Below, piece after piece: positions 1 to 8,831 of a DNA stretch of 18,756 bases. The notes beneath the pieces are model-generated. The model was given only the letters and a program-made list of their open reading frames with translations. It made no database searches and was not told where the DNA came from. Made by a program: the position numbers and the translations under genes. The DNA is taken from contig JWZX01000738.1 of the NCBI GenBank assembly GCA_001275005.1, positions 1 through 18,756 of the forward strand. The letters run 5' to 3'. The DNA is from Chrysochromulina tobinii (lineage: Eukaryota > Haptophyta > Prymnesiales > Chrysochromulinaceae). The number at the start of each line of letters is the position of its first letter. Positions within the stretch are counted from its first letter, which is position 1.

Positions 1-1075
1 AGCAGGGACCGGGTTGTCGCGCTCACCAGGCTGCTTGTGTAGCTCTGATGAACAGCAATTCAAGTCAAACACGCGACCAAGTTTACGGCACTGTTACTGC
101 CCGCTCGTTCACGCCATCCTCGGACAAACAACACGTAAAGTTCAACACGAGTGGGCGCGTGTTTAGGCCTCCTGCCCTCATCGCTCGCTGCGGGGCACTT
201 TTTGGACCTAGGGCGACCTTCCCTAATGCATCTTGAGAGAGGGTCAGTTGAATCGACACACAAGGTACCGACCAGCCACTACCACACGAAACACTGCCAC
301 GCAGTGGTCGCGTCGGCATTGCATGCTCAGCTGGGCCTGTCTAGCCAGCTCGTCCTGGTGCTGGGAGCCCTCATTCACAATTGCTCATTCACAGGCACTG
401 AACGGAACACAACCACACCTGCGGTGAGCTTGAGCTCAGCTTCACAGTTGGGTCTGGATCGGTTGGGATCAATATTGCCTGACAAATACATGGTGATGGT
501 CCGCTGAAAGCGAAAGTTTGCGAAAGCCCGCCCCGCCCCCGGATTTGCGGGCCGATACCGTACACTGATGTCCGCGTGGGGCCTTGCAACCGTGCTTTTC
601 CGGACGTTTGGGCGAGGCCAAGGGTAATCCATCGCCCCGGTAGGGTCGAAGACGTCCGAACGGTCGATATCTGAACGATCTATTATGATCACTGATGCGA
701 CTCACTCACACCACACACGCACGAATCAGCAATCACGGTCCACACGCGATAATATACTTTCGTTTCGGGAATCCCATATCTGGTGGACCGGACGGCGGAC
801 GAATACTTACCGGTCTATGTTCATTTCACGGTTTTCGTCCGCCCGTCCCACCTAAGCATGCTAAAGACCAACACGTCCTGGGGAATCTCCCCAGGACCTT
901 TCTCCCCGCTCACACGCCCCCCCAAAGCCTCAGAAATCCCATTGTAATCAGCTCGTCCTTATATCCGTGCGCGGCCATAGGTGTAGCCTGTTTCACAAGA
1001 AGTCAGAGCTCGCACCCTGCTCCTCTCCACGTGGGCGCAGATGTCGCAGGGTGACGGGCCATTTGCCGCATGCCT
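1..1075. other. Intergenic region, no supported gene
   Basis: No open frame here shows recognisable motifs; the longest readings (for example 151-507 + and 375-692 -) are low complexity and lack splice support. The region is visibly less GC-rich than the coding DNA. It lies downstream of the fusion gene, so its right end should hold that gene's 3' UTR. The one clear structure is the hairpin at 875-897. Confidence 0.55.
875..897. other. Perfect 9-bp hairpin
   Basis: GTCCTGGGG, loop AATCT, then CCCCAGGAC. It lies about 180 nt past the stop of the fusion gene (read on the minus strand), so it may sit in its 3' UTR. Role unknown. Confidence 0.7.
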
Positions 1076-2581
1076 TCAGTAGGTCCACCACGGTTTCGTG
1101 TACTTGGCCTTTGGTTTCAGCAGCTCCGACGGCAGCTGCAGCTTCTGGACAATCTCATCGGGGATAGGGCTCTTGCACGTCCAGCCGCGATCCCTCATGT
1201 ACTTTGTGAGGCGTCGCTCCTCGGAAGCACTCGGCAGCTGCCGGTAGAATACAAACTTTTTCGACTGGCAGTGCTTGATGGCCTTCGAGAGCGAGACGAG
1301 CTTCGAGTTGTCCACCTTCATTTTCAGCCCGCCCTTGTCAAATGCAAAGTTGCCCACGTCGCAGTCGACGCCAGGCGGCGTCTTGGGCTGCGTCTTGGGG
1401 TCGACCAGATCCATTTCGAGCTTGTGCTCCTGGAATTTGAAGCAGAGCGTGTGCGCCGCGCCCTTCGCCTTCTCCTCGACGCACTTGAGGCCGTGGCTTT
1501 CGAGCACAGTCTTGATTTTCTCCTTCTTTTTCTGCACATCGTCCACCAGCGTGTCCACGTCATTCGCTGTCTCGCCACGGATGAGCCAGTCACGCAAGAT
1601 GCCTGCGCACATGAGTTCGAGTCACAAGTGGGTGCACACAAGAGAGGCAGAGGGGTGGAGGGGGCATGTCCGACTTGCAGCATACTGACCACCGTACACG
1701 CAGCCATCTGCGTCCCAAATTGCCGTGTGCGCTATCAAGAGCAAAGCCTGGTCCTTGTTCTGCGGACTGGGCGGCTTGGTCGGTGTGCGCAGCAGCATCT
1801 GGCGCGTCTGTAGGCCGCTACTTACCCCTTGTCCGTCGGCCGCTACTTCCGCTCCGCTGACAGTCTCCGGATTCAGCATGTTCATTTTCATCGAATCGCC
1901 GCCACCGGAGCTCCATTGGAGATTCTGCTCCAGTCCGAGCGTCTCAATGAGTTTGGCTCGCACACGGCCGACCACCGTACTCTTGAGCGCTCTCGCCCGG
2001 CCCGCCATGCGGATTCGCACGCGGAAAGGACCCGCCGCACCCTTGGTATCGCCGTCCCAGCTTTTGGTCTCAGCGTTCCATCTCTCGACCCTGATCCACT
2101 GGCCTTTGCCCTCTTTGCCCTCGAGCTGTTTGCGGTTGTCGTTCTCCGCTGCCCCAAGCGACTCATCGAGCTCATTACTGAGGTCCTGCTGCAGCACCTG
2201 CTTCACTGTAATGAATTTGCCAATTTTGCCGCTCGCTTCCGGCGGGATGGGCAAGATGATATCCTCTTCGCCGAGGTGCTCGAGCCGCCGGTTGATGCGG
2301 CGCGTGATCGCGGCCTCCATCGCCGCGGGGCACGTGACGATGAGGCTGCTCCTATCCTCCTTGCCGCTAGGCGCGTGACCAAAGTTGATCAAGGCCGACG
2401 GGAACTTAAGCCGGATCGTCTCAAAGAAACCATAGTTGCCGTCCTGGAGCAAGGCGTTGTGGCCCTTTTCGCCAAGGGGCAGAGTGAAGGTGGTGCGCTT
2501 GAAGTCCCTGATCACTTTGGCCATCTTGGAAGGGTCGGGTGCGCTGTTCTCGAGCATCTGCGCGTCAATGTACGAGGCTAC
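1076..2581 (-). other. C-terminal tail of the fusion protein (exons 6 and 7)
   Basis: About 472 residues follow the helicase exon. They include alternating strand/helix stretches such as SSLIVTCPAAMEAAITRRINRR and a basic final segment ending KPKAKYTKPWWTY. The pattern could fit small RNA-binding alpha/beta folds of KH or similar type, but no diagnostic loop (such as GxxG) is visible and I do not assign a family. Intron 6 (1689-1603) splits a glycine codon. Confidence 0.5.
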
Positions 2582-5500
2582 CTGCGCCGACGGTTGCATT
2601 TTCCCACCGTCCTGTCATCCCACACGTGGTGGCAAAGGTGGAGACATTCACGTGCGCGTCAGAGCAGTGCAGCGCAATGAGCACACGCAGAAGAAGAGGG
2701 AGAGACGGACGCACCGTTTGGATGACGCTGCCAAACAGCACGAGTTGCGAGGTGTTCGAGGCGGGCAGGGCAAGCTCGGGCTGCCAGAGCGTCGAGTTTT
2801 TGTCGAGCTTGACCTCTGCGGCGCGCTGAGCATGCGCATCCTTATCCTCCTGCTGTTTGATCTGCGCCTTAGCTTGCAAGAGCTGCGCAATGCTTGCTCG
2901 CGCAGCGGTCGTGGACTCATCGTCGCCGTCCTTGTCCTCGCTATCATCTTGTCGCCCGCGCTCCTCGACAAACGCGCGGATGCCTTGCGCTTGCTCGTGC
3001 GAGTTCTCCGAGATCCAAATGAGGCCGTGGCTGAGGTCCTGCGCCTTCTTGGGCACTGCGACCTGGTCATAGTACGCCTTGCACAAGGCAGTGAGGAGGG
3101 CCTGTTTGAGCTCCTCTGGCGGCGACGTCTTTGCGTCCTTCCAATGAAACGGGTCATCCGCGGGATCGTACCCTTTTATGCCTTGCTTACCGAGGGTGGC
3201 TATGATGTGATCGTACACGTCCTCAGCCTCACCCAAAGGCTCAAGGGGTAGGTGGTGCTCCATACACCAGTTGTACCCTCTGCCCTGCGCCTCCTCAATG
3301 AAGCCCTTGACCGTGCGCAGCAGCGTCCAATGGTCGCCCGAGCTATCCTGGAAGGGCGACGTCCTCGCCCCCGATGGCTTGCCTGCATGCCCCGGGCCAA
3401 AAAAGCCCCAGAGTGAGGAAGCCCACGAGGGCGCCGCGGGCGTCTGCACCTGCCTCACCTTGCGCTCCTTATCGGTGGCGTTGTTGGTCTGCACGATCTC
3501 GCCCTTTTCAACTCTGGCCGTGTATTGCTGGCCCCGGCTCTCGTAGCTGACGGGCTTCTGGTCCTGCAGCAGCTGGCGCAGCCTGGCGACGACGGCCGTG
3601 TCGTGGATGTGACTGAACTGCCCCGAGCCATTCTCGACCTCGAAGCCGTGAGGAGCGTGAGACGGCGCCTTGGCGGCCGCCGCTGACTGGATCGGCTTGA
3701 GCGGCAGCAGCTTGACATGGTCGCTACTTGAGAGGGCTGCCGCGAGGTAAACCCCTGCAGCGAGGCATGACAACGACTCCGGCCGTCCCGGGTACGCGCA
3801 GTGGTAGAGGAAGAGGCCGAGGCGCACGCCAAGGCCGAGGTTCAGGTTGAGGCGGCCAACCGATGTCAGGAGGTCAACCTCCCGGCCGCCGATGGTCTGC
3901 TTCTCCAGGAGGCCAAGCGTGCGCAGCCGCTGCTTTGCCAATTGAACGGCCTCCTTCGGTAGCGACTCGATCATCTCGAGCGGCGGCGGAGCCTGCTTCG
4001 TCTTCGGGTCGGGTTTCTGCGCATCCACAAGGCGAAGGACGGTCTGCTCGATGTTGGCCTCGGTGATGGCCGCCGGCGGCTCGTCTACAAACTTAGCTTC
4101 GTCGTCGGCCGAGTAGAGGCGCACGCAGATGCCCGAGGACACGCGTCCTGCGCGTCCGGTACGCTGGCGCATCGATGACTTGGTAATCGACTTCGTGATG
4201 AGCTCCTGCATGTTCGTATGGTGGTTGAAGCGCGCGCGTCGCTCGAGGCCGGTGTCGATGACGTAGCGCACGTTATCGACGGTGATGCCCGTCTCGGCGT
4301 AGTTGGTCGTGAAGACGATGACGCGATCCTCGCGCGGGTTGAGGACCGCGTCTCGCTCCGCCGAGGTGAGCTTGCCGTGGAACGGGTGAATACCGACGAG
4401 GATGCTCTTTCTCTTGCTCTTGCTCTTGCCTCCACCCCAGCCACCACCACCACGCTCAACCGCCGCACCCGCCACTTTGTGGTCGGCGTCTGCGTCAACG
4501 TCGAGGTGAAAGGAGAAGCCCTTGCCGGGGCGGTCAAAGGTGGTGGCGCTCGGGTCAAAGGGGTCGGAGAACCGGCTGCGACAGAAGCTGAGTGCGCGAT
4601 TGATGTCGCCCTCCCCCGGCATGAAGACGAGCACGTTGCCGTCGGCCGAGCTCTGCAGCAGCTCGACAGCCTGCTCCAGCGCCACCTGGCAAAGCACCTT
4701 GCCCACGCCTGCGGAGCCGAGCTGGCGCGTCTTATCGTGCAGCGACGCGTCTGCGCTGCCGGCCGCCGCGCCCGTCATCATCGAGATGTCGCAACGTTGC
4801 ACGAAGACAGGGTACGTCTTGCCGGTGAGCTCCACTACCTCTGGTAGCGGCTTATCGGGCCCCTCGCGCAAAAAGTTGCGGAAAACCTCTTTCGAGCTGC
4901 CGATGGTTGCCGAGGTGATGATCACGCGCACATCCGTCGCCGCGACGAGCCGCTTGATGAGAGCGAGGCTCATGTCGATCTCCGCTGAGCGCTCGTGCGC
5001 TTCGTCGAGGATGACGGCCGCGTAGCCGACCGACTCCAGGGCCGCGGCCGCCGACGGATCGGCCGGCAGGTCCCCATCGGCATCTTGTTGATCTCCAGCC
5101 GGCGCCGAAGTGCGCGCAAGCTTCCTTGCAAACCGCTGGGGGTCCTTAGCAAGTTGAACGAAGAGGCCATGAGTCATGAAGCGGATTCGTGTCTCGCTCG
5201 AGGCCTTCTCCTCACCTCGGCCCACTGTGTAGCCTACCTCTCGGCCGGCGAGGGTGCCGCGCTCTTCGGCGACTCGATCGCAGAGGGATGACGCGTTCAC
5301 GCGGCGCGGCTGCAGCACAGCGACCTGCCGCGTCTCGTTGGGGTCCAGCACGTGGTCGAGCACATACTGCGGCAGCTGCGTCGATTTTCCCGAGCCCGTT
5401 GGTGCAGTGACAATCAGCACCTGATGCTGCTTGAGCTTTTTGATCAACTGCGCACACAGGTGGTGGAGCAGATGAGCTGGCAATCACAGCACAGTGAGTT

Positions 5501-8500
5501 GGCAATCAGCACAATGAGCTGCCATGGAGAGACAGTGAGCTGGCAGTCGATTGGCAGGTAAGGTGCCGCGCCTCACCTCCTCCTTGGCCGCATAGACGGG
5601 AAGACCAGCGTCGAATTGGCGCTTCTCGCGCTCAAACCTGTTGCGAAGATCCTCGTGAGCTGCATCCTCCGATGAACCACTCAGCTCCTTGTACGTGTGC
5701 TCGAATTCGCGCAGGCGCGCGGTGTAGTAGTTGACCGCCTTCCGGCCGTCGTCATACGCTGCCTTGGCGAACGCGTCCTCTTCCTTCTTGATCTGCTCTC
5801 TCAACTCCTGTGCCACCTTGGCCGCCTTCGCCGCTGCCTCCCGCTCGGCTGCACCCGGGTCGACGGCTTGTCCGGTATCCGTACCGAAGTCGACAATGTG
5901 TGTTGGCACGACTTGCTTCGTGTGTTGCCACACTAGAACAGATCCGGCAGGAGGGTTGCTGGCGTTGCCGCCGAGGTTCTGCAAGCATGCCGGCGAGAAG
6001 GCGACAGGGTTGACCAAGCCGTTCATGACGAGGATCGAGCCGCTAGTTCTTGCATATGCGTTCGGCGTGCTCATGTTTCCGTACACGCTGTACACGCCGC
6101 GGCCCCACGCAAGGCCGTTCACACTACCAAAGATCTTCTCATCGAAGCCGTTCAGCGCGATCGAAGTCGAACGCCATACGTCGGGTGTCCCATGAAAGAC
6201 GTCCCCGAGCTCGCGTTGCAGCGCACCCTTGGCATGCAGCGCGCCCTTCTCCTTTTCGTACTCGGCCTGCCGCACGCCCACCTTACACCGGCGAATCGAC
6301 GTGATCACGCGCCCCTGAGGGACCAGCGCCGTCAGCCGCCTGTACTCGTGGTCCGACGGGGGCAGCGGCATGATCGGCGGCGGTGGTGGCGGTGGCGGCG
6401 CAGCCTTCTTGAGCGTCCACTCGCTGCCAAACTTTGCCTGAGGCCATGCCTGCTGATCCAGCTGGCTCAGCCTGGAGCACTTGTTCAGCTCCGCCTGGAT
6501 GGTAGCGCCGAGGTCTTCGGTGATCTGAACCTGCTGCACGTAGCCAGAGACGTGCGGCCGGCGACACGCGTAGCACACGAGACGCATGGGGGCGTAGTAC
6601 TCTCAGCGGACGAGAGAAGCGCAGGGATCGAGGGAATTGACAATGTGGAGGCACTCAGGAGAGTGTCGGTTGGCTAGGCACTCAGGAGAGTGTCGATTGG
6701 CGAGCGCACCGCGCCGTTGAGCACGCTCTGCACCGCTTGCTGCACGAGCGGCTCCTTGACCATCTTGGCCAGAAAGCCCGAGATGCGCTCTCGTGGGTGG
6801 CGGAACTCGCGGTAGGCACCCTGCTCGGTGGTAGGCATCGTCGGGTTTCCACCGCCCTTGTCGACTGCGGCGACGAGGGCGGCCCATGAGACCCAAGTCA
6901 GGTAGGCGGCCTCGGCGCCGTGCGGCTTGAAGTGCATCGAGTTGTAGTGCTTCGCCACGTGCGCAAACGCGAGCCCTCCCTCCTTAGGACGCGCAACGTA
7001 GAGGACATACTTGCCTTGACGGCCCGCGAGGTAGATCTGGCGCGCGGGCGGTTTGGAGAAGAGAGCCCTGAGGGAGCCCTTGTCCAACTTGAAGCCCGTC
7101 TCCTCGCAGAACTCGCGGCATGCCACGTCGAGCGGCAATTCGCGCGAGTGGTCTCGCTTGCCGCCGAGTGGTTTGAGGCCCTCGCCATATTCCATACCGA
7201 GGAGTACTTCCGGCTCACCACCATGGCCGCGGCGCAGCGTGAGTGCGCCGGCTGAGCTGAAGCCGCCCTGCTCCTTTGGCTGCAGCTGAGCAGGACGCAG
7301 CTCCTTGGGCGCCGTGGCGTCGTAGCTCTCGCCATCGTCACCACGGGGTATTCCGCCGCTACTGCCGCCACCGTCGCCACCCGCCGCTGCGCGCCCAGGG
7401 TACCATCTTGGAGCGGCTGTTGGAGGATAGGAAGGCATCGGATCCGCACCACCATCGGGTGGGCCTTCAAGCGGAGTGGTCACCTGGAAGTCGCACGAGT
7501 TGAGGCGTCCCGGTCGGTGAGTCACACGATGCTGGCAGTAGCTCAGCGGCATAGCGCATATGCAGGCACTCTTGCCGCAGCGTGCGGGCAGTACGCGCGT
7601 GCGGGCGGGCGGTACGGGCGGTATTACAATGCCAAAGACGCCCTCCCTCTGCACCCCCATGACCGCGGCCATGCCGGAGCCAAAGATTCGCTGGCCAGCG
7701 CGCAGATTCCAGTTGCCTGCGTTCGCACCCCACACATGGTAGTTCAAGGAGCACGCGTCCTCGCCGACACGGCCGAAGACCACCCGGTCGGGGAACATGT
7801 CACGCAGGTTGTAGATGGATTCGTCAAGTGCATCGATGAAGCGCTGGTACTGCGCGTGCGTGAAGCCTTTGCTCTGCGCCGAGGGGTGGCAGCGCAAGCG
7901 GTGTGAGGTGTATATGAAAGGGCAGTAAGATATGGTGGCGCAGGCACAGCGGTCACCAGCCACTGATTTATGGCGAGGCCCTTGCCCAGGCGTGGCTCAC
8001 GGCCGTCGTCACTTGGAATGGTCGCCTTGGCGTCTTGCTTTCTTAAGAGGATGCCGACCAGCTCACCGATGCGCTCGCGGACGTGGGCAATGTAAACCTC
8101 GACGGAGTGTTCTTCGATTGCAGGTGCAGCCGGAGCATGCATGGCATCCGGGCTGCCATAAATTTCCCCACGCTGACCGCGATGACTATCTGGGGCGTCT
8201 TTCTCTGCTTCAGACTTTGGGGCGGAATTCGTGCGGGTTGCGGATGGCGGGCCGCTGCCGCCGTTGGGTCTTCGTTGCTTAATCTGCTTCTTGATTTCCA
8301 TGGAGTGGCCTCGGGGAATGCCCTCTATTTGGAGCTGTTCGTGCATCTCCTGAAGTTCATCGTCATCGTAGTTCAGCAGTATTTCCAAACTGCTGAAGCC
8401 AGACCGCCGCATGATTGCCGCGTAGGTTGAAGCGTTCTCAACCACATGCGGATGCGCCGATTCTGTAAGGAATCCGTCGAGCGTTTCGTCGGGCGCGGAG

Positions 8501-8559
8501 CACGCGGAGGACGGCCTAAAGGCGCCGGGCGCGTTGAATACGACATGCGGTGGCGGCAT
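1076..8559 (-). CDS. SAM-Nudix-ADP-ribosyltransferase-DEAH helicase fusion protein (7 exons)
   Basis: Proposed exons (minus strand): 8559-7957, 7873-7628, 7483-6710, 6599-5577, 5447-2715, 2581-1690 and 1602-1076. They sum to 6798 nt, or 2265 residues plus stop. Each junction is GT-AG and keeps frame; introns 1-5 are phase 0 and intron 6 is phase 1. Domains: SAM about 36-96, Nudix about 353-498, PARP-type catalytic domain about 671-780, DEAH helicase from 883, then a tail to 2265. The helicase exon has no in-frame ATG before its Walker A, and exon 2 has none at its start, so both need upstream exons. The weakest join is intron 3: an ATG at 6587 could start a separate ADP-ribosyltransferase-helicase gene. 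The start at 8559 was chosen over an in-frame ATG at 8700, which lies 2 nt from the other gene's first ATG. Likely role: RNA remodelling coupled to ADP-ribose chemistry (inference). I know of no protein with this order of domains. Confidence 0.7.
1603..1689 (-). other. Intron 6 of the fusion gene
   Basis: 87 nt, phase 1. Donor GGTG|GTCAGT, acceptor TGTGCGCAG|GCA. The split codon restores glycine (YG-G-ILRDW). Confidence 0.65.
2582..2714 (-). other. Intron 5 of the fusion gene
   Basis: 133 nt, phase 0. Donor ACG|GTGCGT, acceptor CGGCGCAG|GTA. It joins the end of the helicase exon (VIQT) to VASYIDAQM. Confidence 0.65.
3564..5447 (-). other. DEAH-box helicase core (exon 5)
   Basis: All the main DEAH/RHA motifs are present in order: motif I APTGSGKST (Lys903), Ia LQPRRVNA, motif II DEAH (1030-1033), motif III SAT (1061-1063), motif V around NYAETGITVDNVRYVID, and motif VI QRTGRAGR (1310-1317). 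A Gly/Lys/Asp-rich insertion of roughly 50 residues sits between the LVFMPGEGDI strand and GIHPFHGKL. A winged-helix/HA2-like region follows (for example PGRPESLSCLAAGVYLAAAL). These enzymes translocate 3'-5' along RNA or RNP using any NTP. Confidence 0.92.
5448..5576 (-). repeat. Intron 4 with degenerate ATTGCC/GCTCA repeats
   Basis: 129 nt, phase 0. Donor GAG|GTGAGG, acceptor TGTGCGCAG|TTG. The interior holds several imperfect copies of a motif like TGATTGCCAGCTCACTG. The ATTGCC core also builds the repeat introns of the gene at 14091-16293. Confidence 0.65.
5883..6212 (-). other. PARP-type ADP-ribosyltransferase catalytic domain (exon 4)
   Basis: This is recognised by DVFHGTPDVW (catalytic-site His677), ALNGFDEKIFG, WGRGVYSVYGN (Tyr711) and a closing VWQHTKQVVPTHIVDF that matches the last strand of PARP domains. 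The third triad position, Glu in poly-ADP-ribosylating members, falls on a hydrophobic residue near Val762, giving H-Y-V. In human PARPs an H-Y-hydrophobic triad goes with mono-ADP-ribosylation. Upstream in the same exon are a CxxC pair (C550, C553), possibly a small metal site, and a proline run (about 609-616). Downstream is a charged helical linker (about 790-880) leading into the helicase. Confidence 0.72.
6649..6702 (-). repeat. 27-bp direct repeat, two copies, inside intron 3
   Basis: Copies at 6649-6675 and 6676-6702 differ at two positions. They fill half of intron 3 (6709-6600), whose donor is GCG|GTGCGC and acceptor CTGAGAG|TAC. On the coding strand, retention brings an in-frame TAG at 6676-6674, which would end the protein after the Nudix domain. 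Confidence 0.85.
6839..7276 (-). other. Nudix hydrolase domain of the fusion protein (exon 3)
   Basis: The Nudix box is clear: a GGKRDHSRE start, seven residues, then REFCEETGF (R406, E407, E410, E411, G413). The usual spacing is G-x5-E; here there are six residues between the second Gly and the Glu, one more than the consensus. The metal-binding REuxEE glutamates are intact, so activity is likely. Family substrates include ADP-ribose, dinucleotides, capped or NAD-capped RNA ends, and ADP-ribosyl groups on proteins or RNA. Which applies cannot be read from the sequence. A Gly/Pro-rich linker precedes the domain. Confidence 0.8.
7484..7627 (-). other. Intron 2 of the fusion gene
   Basis: 144 nt, phase 0. 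Donor ATT|GTAATA, acceptor TTCCAG|GTG. It has no in-frame stop, so retention would add 48 residues without shifting frame. Its low-complexity, Cys/Arg-rich translation argues that it is removed. Confidence 0.6.
7628..7873 (-). other. Unassigned conserved-looking module (exon 2)
   Basis: Exon 2 encodes 82 residues, containing FIDALDESIYNLRDMFPDR and NYHVWGANAGNWNLRAG. It is compact, rich in aromatic residues and free of low complexity, so it looks like part of a folded domain, possibly continuing from the end of exon 1. I do not recognise the family. Both ends of the exon are phase 0. Confidence 0.45.
7874..7956 (-). other. Intron 1 of the fusion gene
   Basis: 83 nt, phase 0. Donor CTG|GTGACC, acceptor CGGCGCAG|AGC. 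Confidence 0.65.
8272..8454 (-). other. SAM domain of the fusion protein (exon 1)
   Basis: Residues about 36-96 show the five-helix SAM pattern: a YAAIMRRSGF helix start, then YDDDELQEM, then EGIPRGH, followed by a basic helix (MEIKKQIKQ). SAM domains form homo- or hetero-oligomers and some bind RNA. The rest of exon 1 is low-complexity linker and a short helical stretch. Confidence 0.75.
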
Positions 8560-8831
8560 TTCTCGTCGAGGTCGTGCTCTTCGCGAGCGCGGCGCACAAA
8601 ACCCGAGCGATGTGGACTCGCTACTGCCGCGATACCCGCCAATGTGTGAATGCGTGTGTGGGTGAATGCTAACACGTTCACGTTCATGCTCACTCGGCAA
8701 GGATGCCTTCTTTGTTCCGCTCGTTAATTAAAAGGCGCCGAAACGCGTGTTTCCCCACAGGGGGAGAGGTCCCTGGAGCCGATGGCTGCCGCGCGCGCTC
8801 GGCTTCTATTGCCCGTGCGATCGACTGTAAG
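8560..8831. promoter_or_regulatory. Shared divergent promoter region
   Basis: 272 nt separate the chosen starts of the two head-to-head RNA-processing genes. It contains the palindrome TTAATTAA at 8724-8731, one of few AT-rich spots nearby. In-frame ATGs at 8700 (-) and 8703 (+) would leave almost no promoter, which is why the inner ATGs were preferred. No TATA box was identified. Confidence 0.4.

Noticed and set aside
151-507. Possible small gene in the left intergenic region
   Set aside because: No recognisable motif, no splice or start context, and overlapping frames on the other strand are equally long.
1829-2680. Long plus-strand open frame (283 codons) opposite the helicase tail
   Set aside because: It is the antisense shadow of a GC-rich coding exon; its translation is Arg/Leu-biased with no motifs. 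The same holds for plus-strand frames at 1070-1813, 1725-2378, 2436-3251 and 4218-4847.
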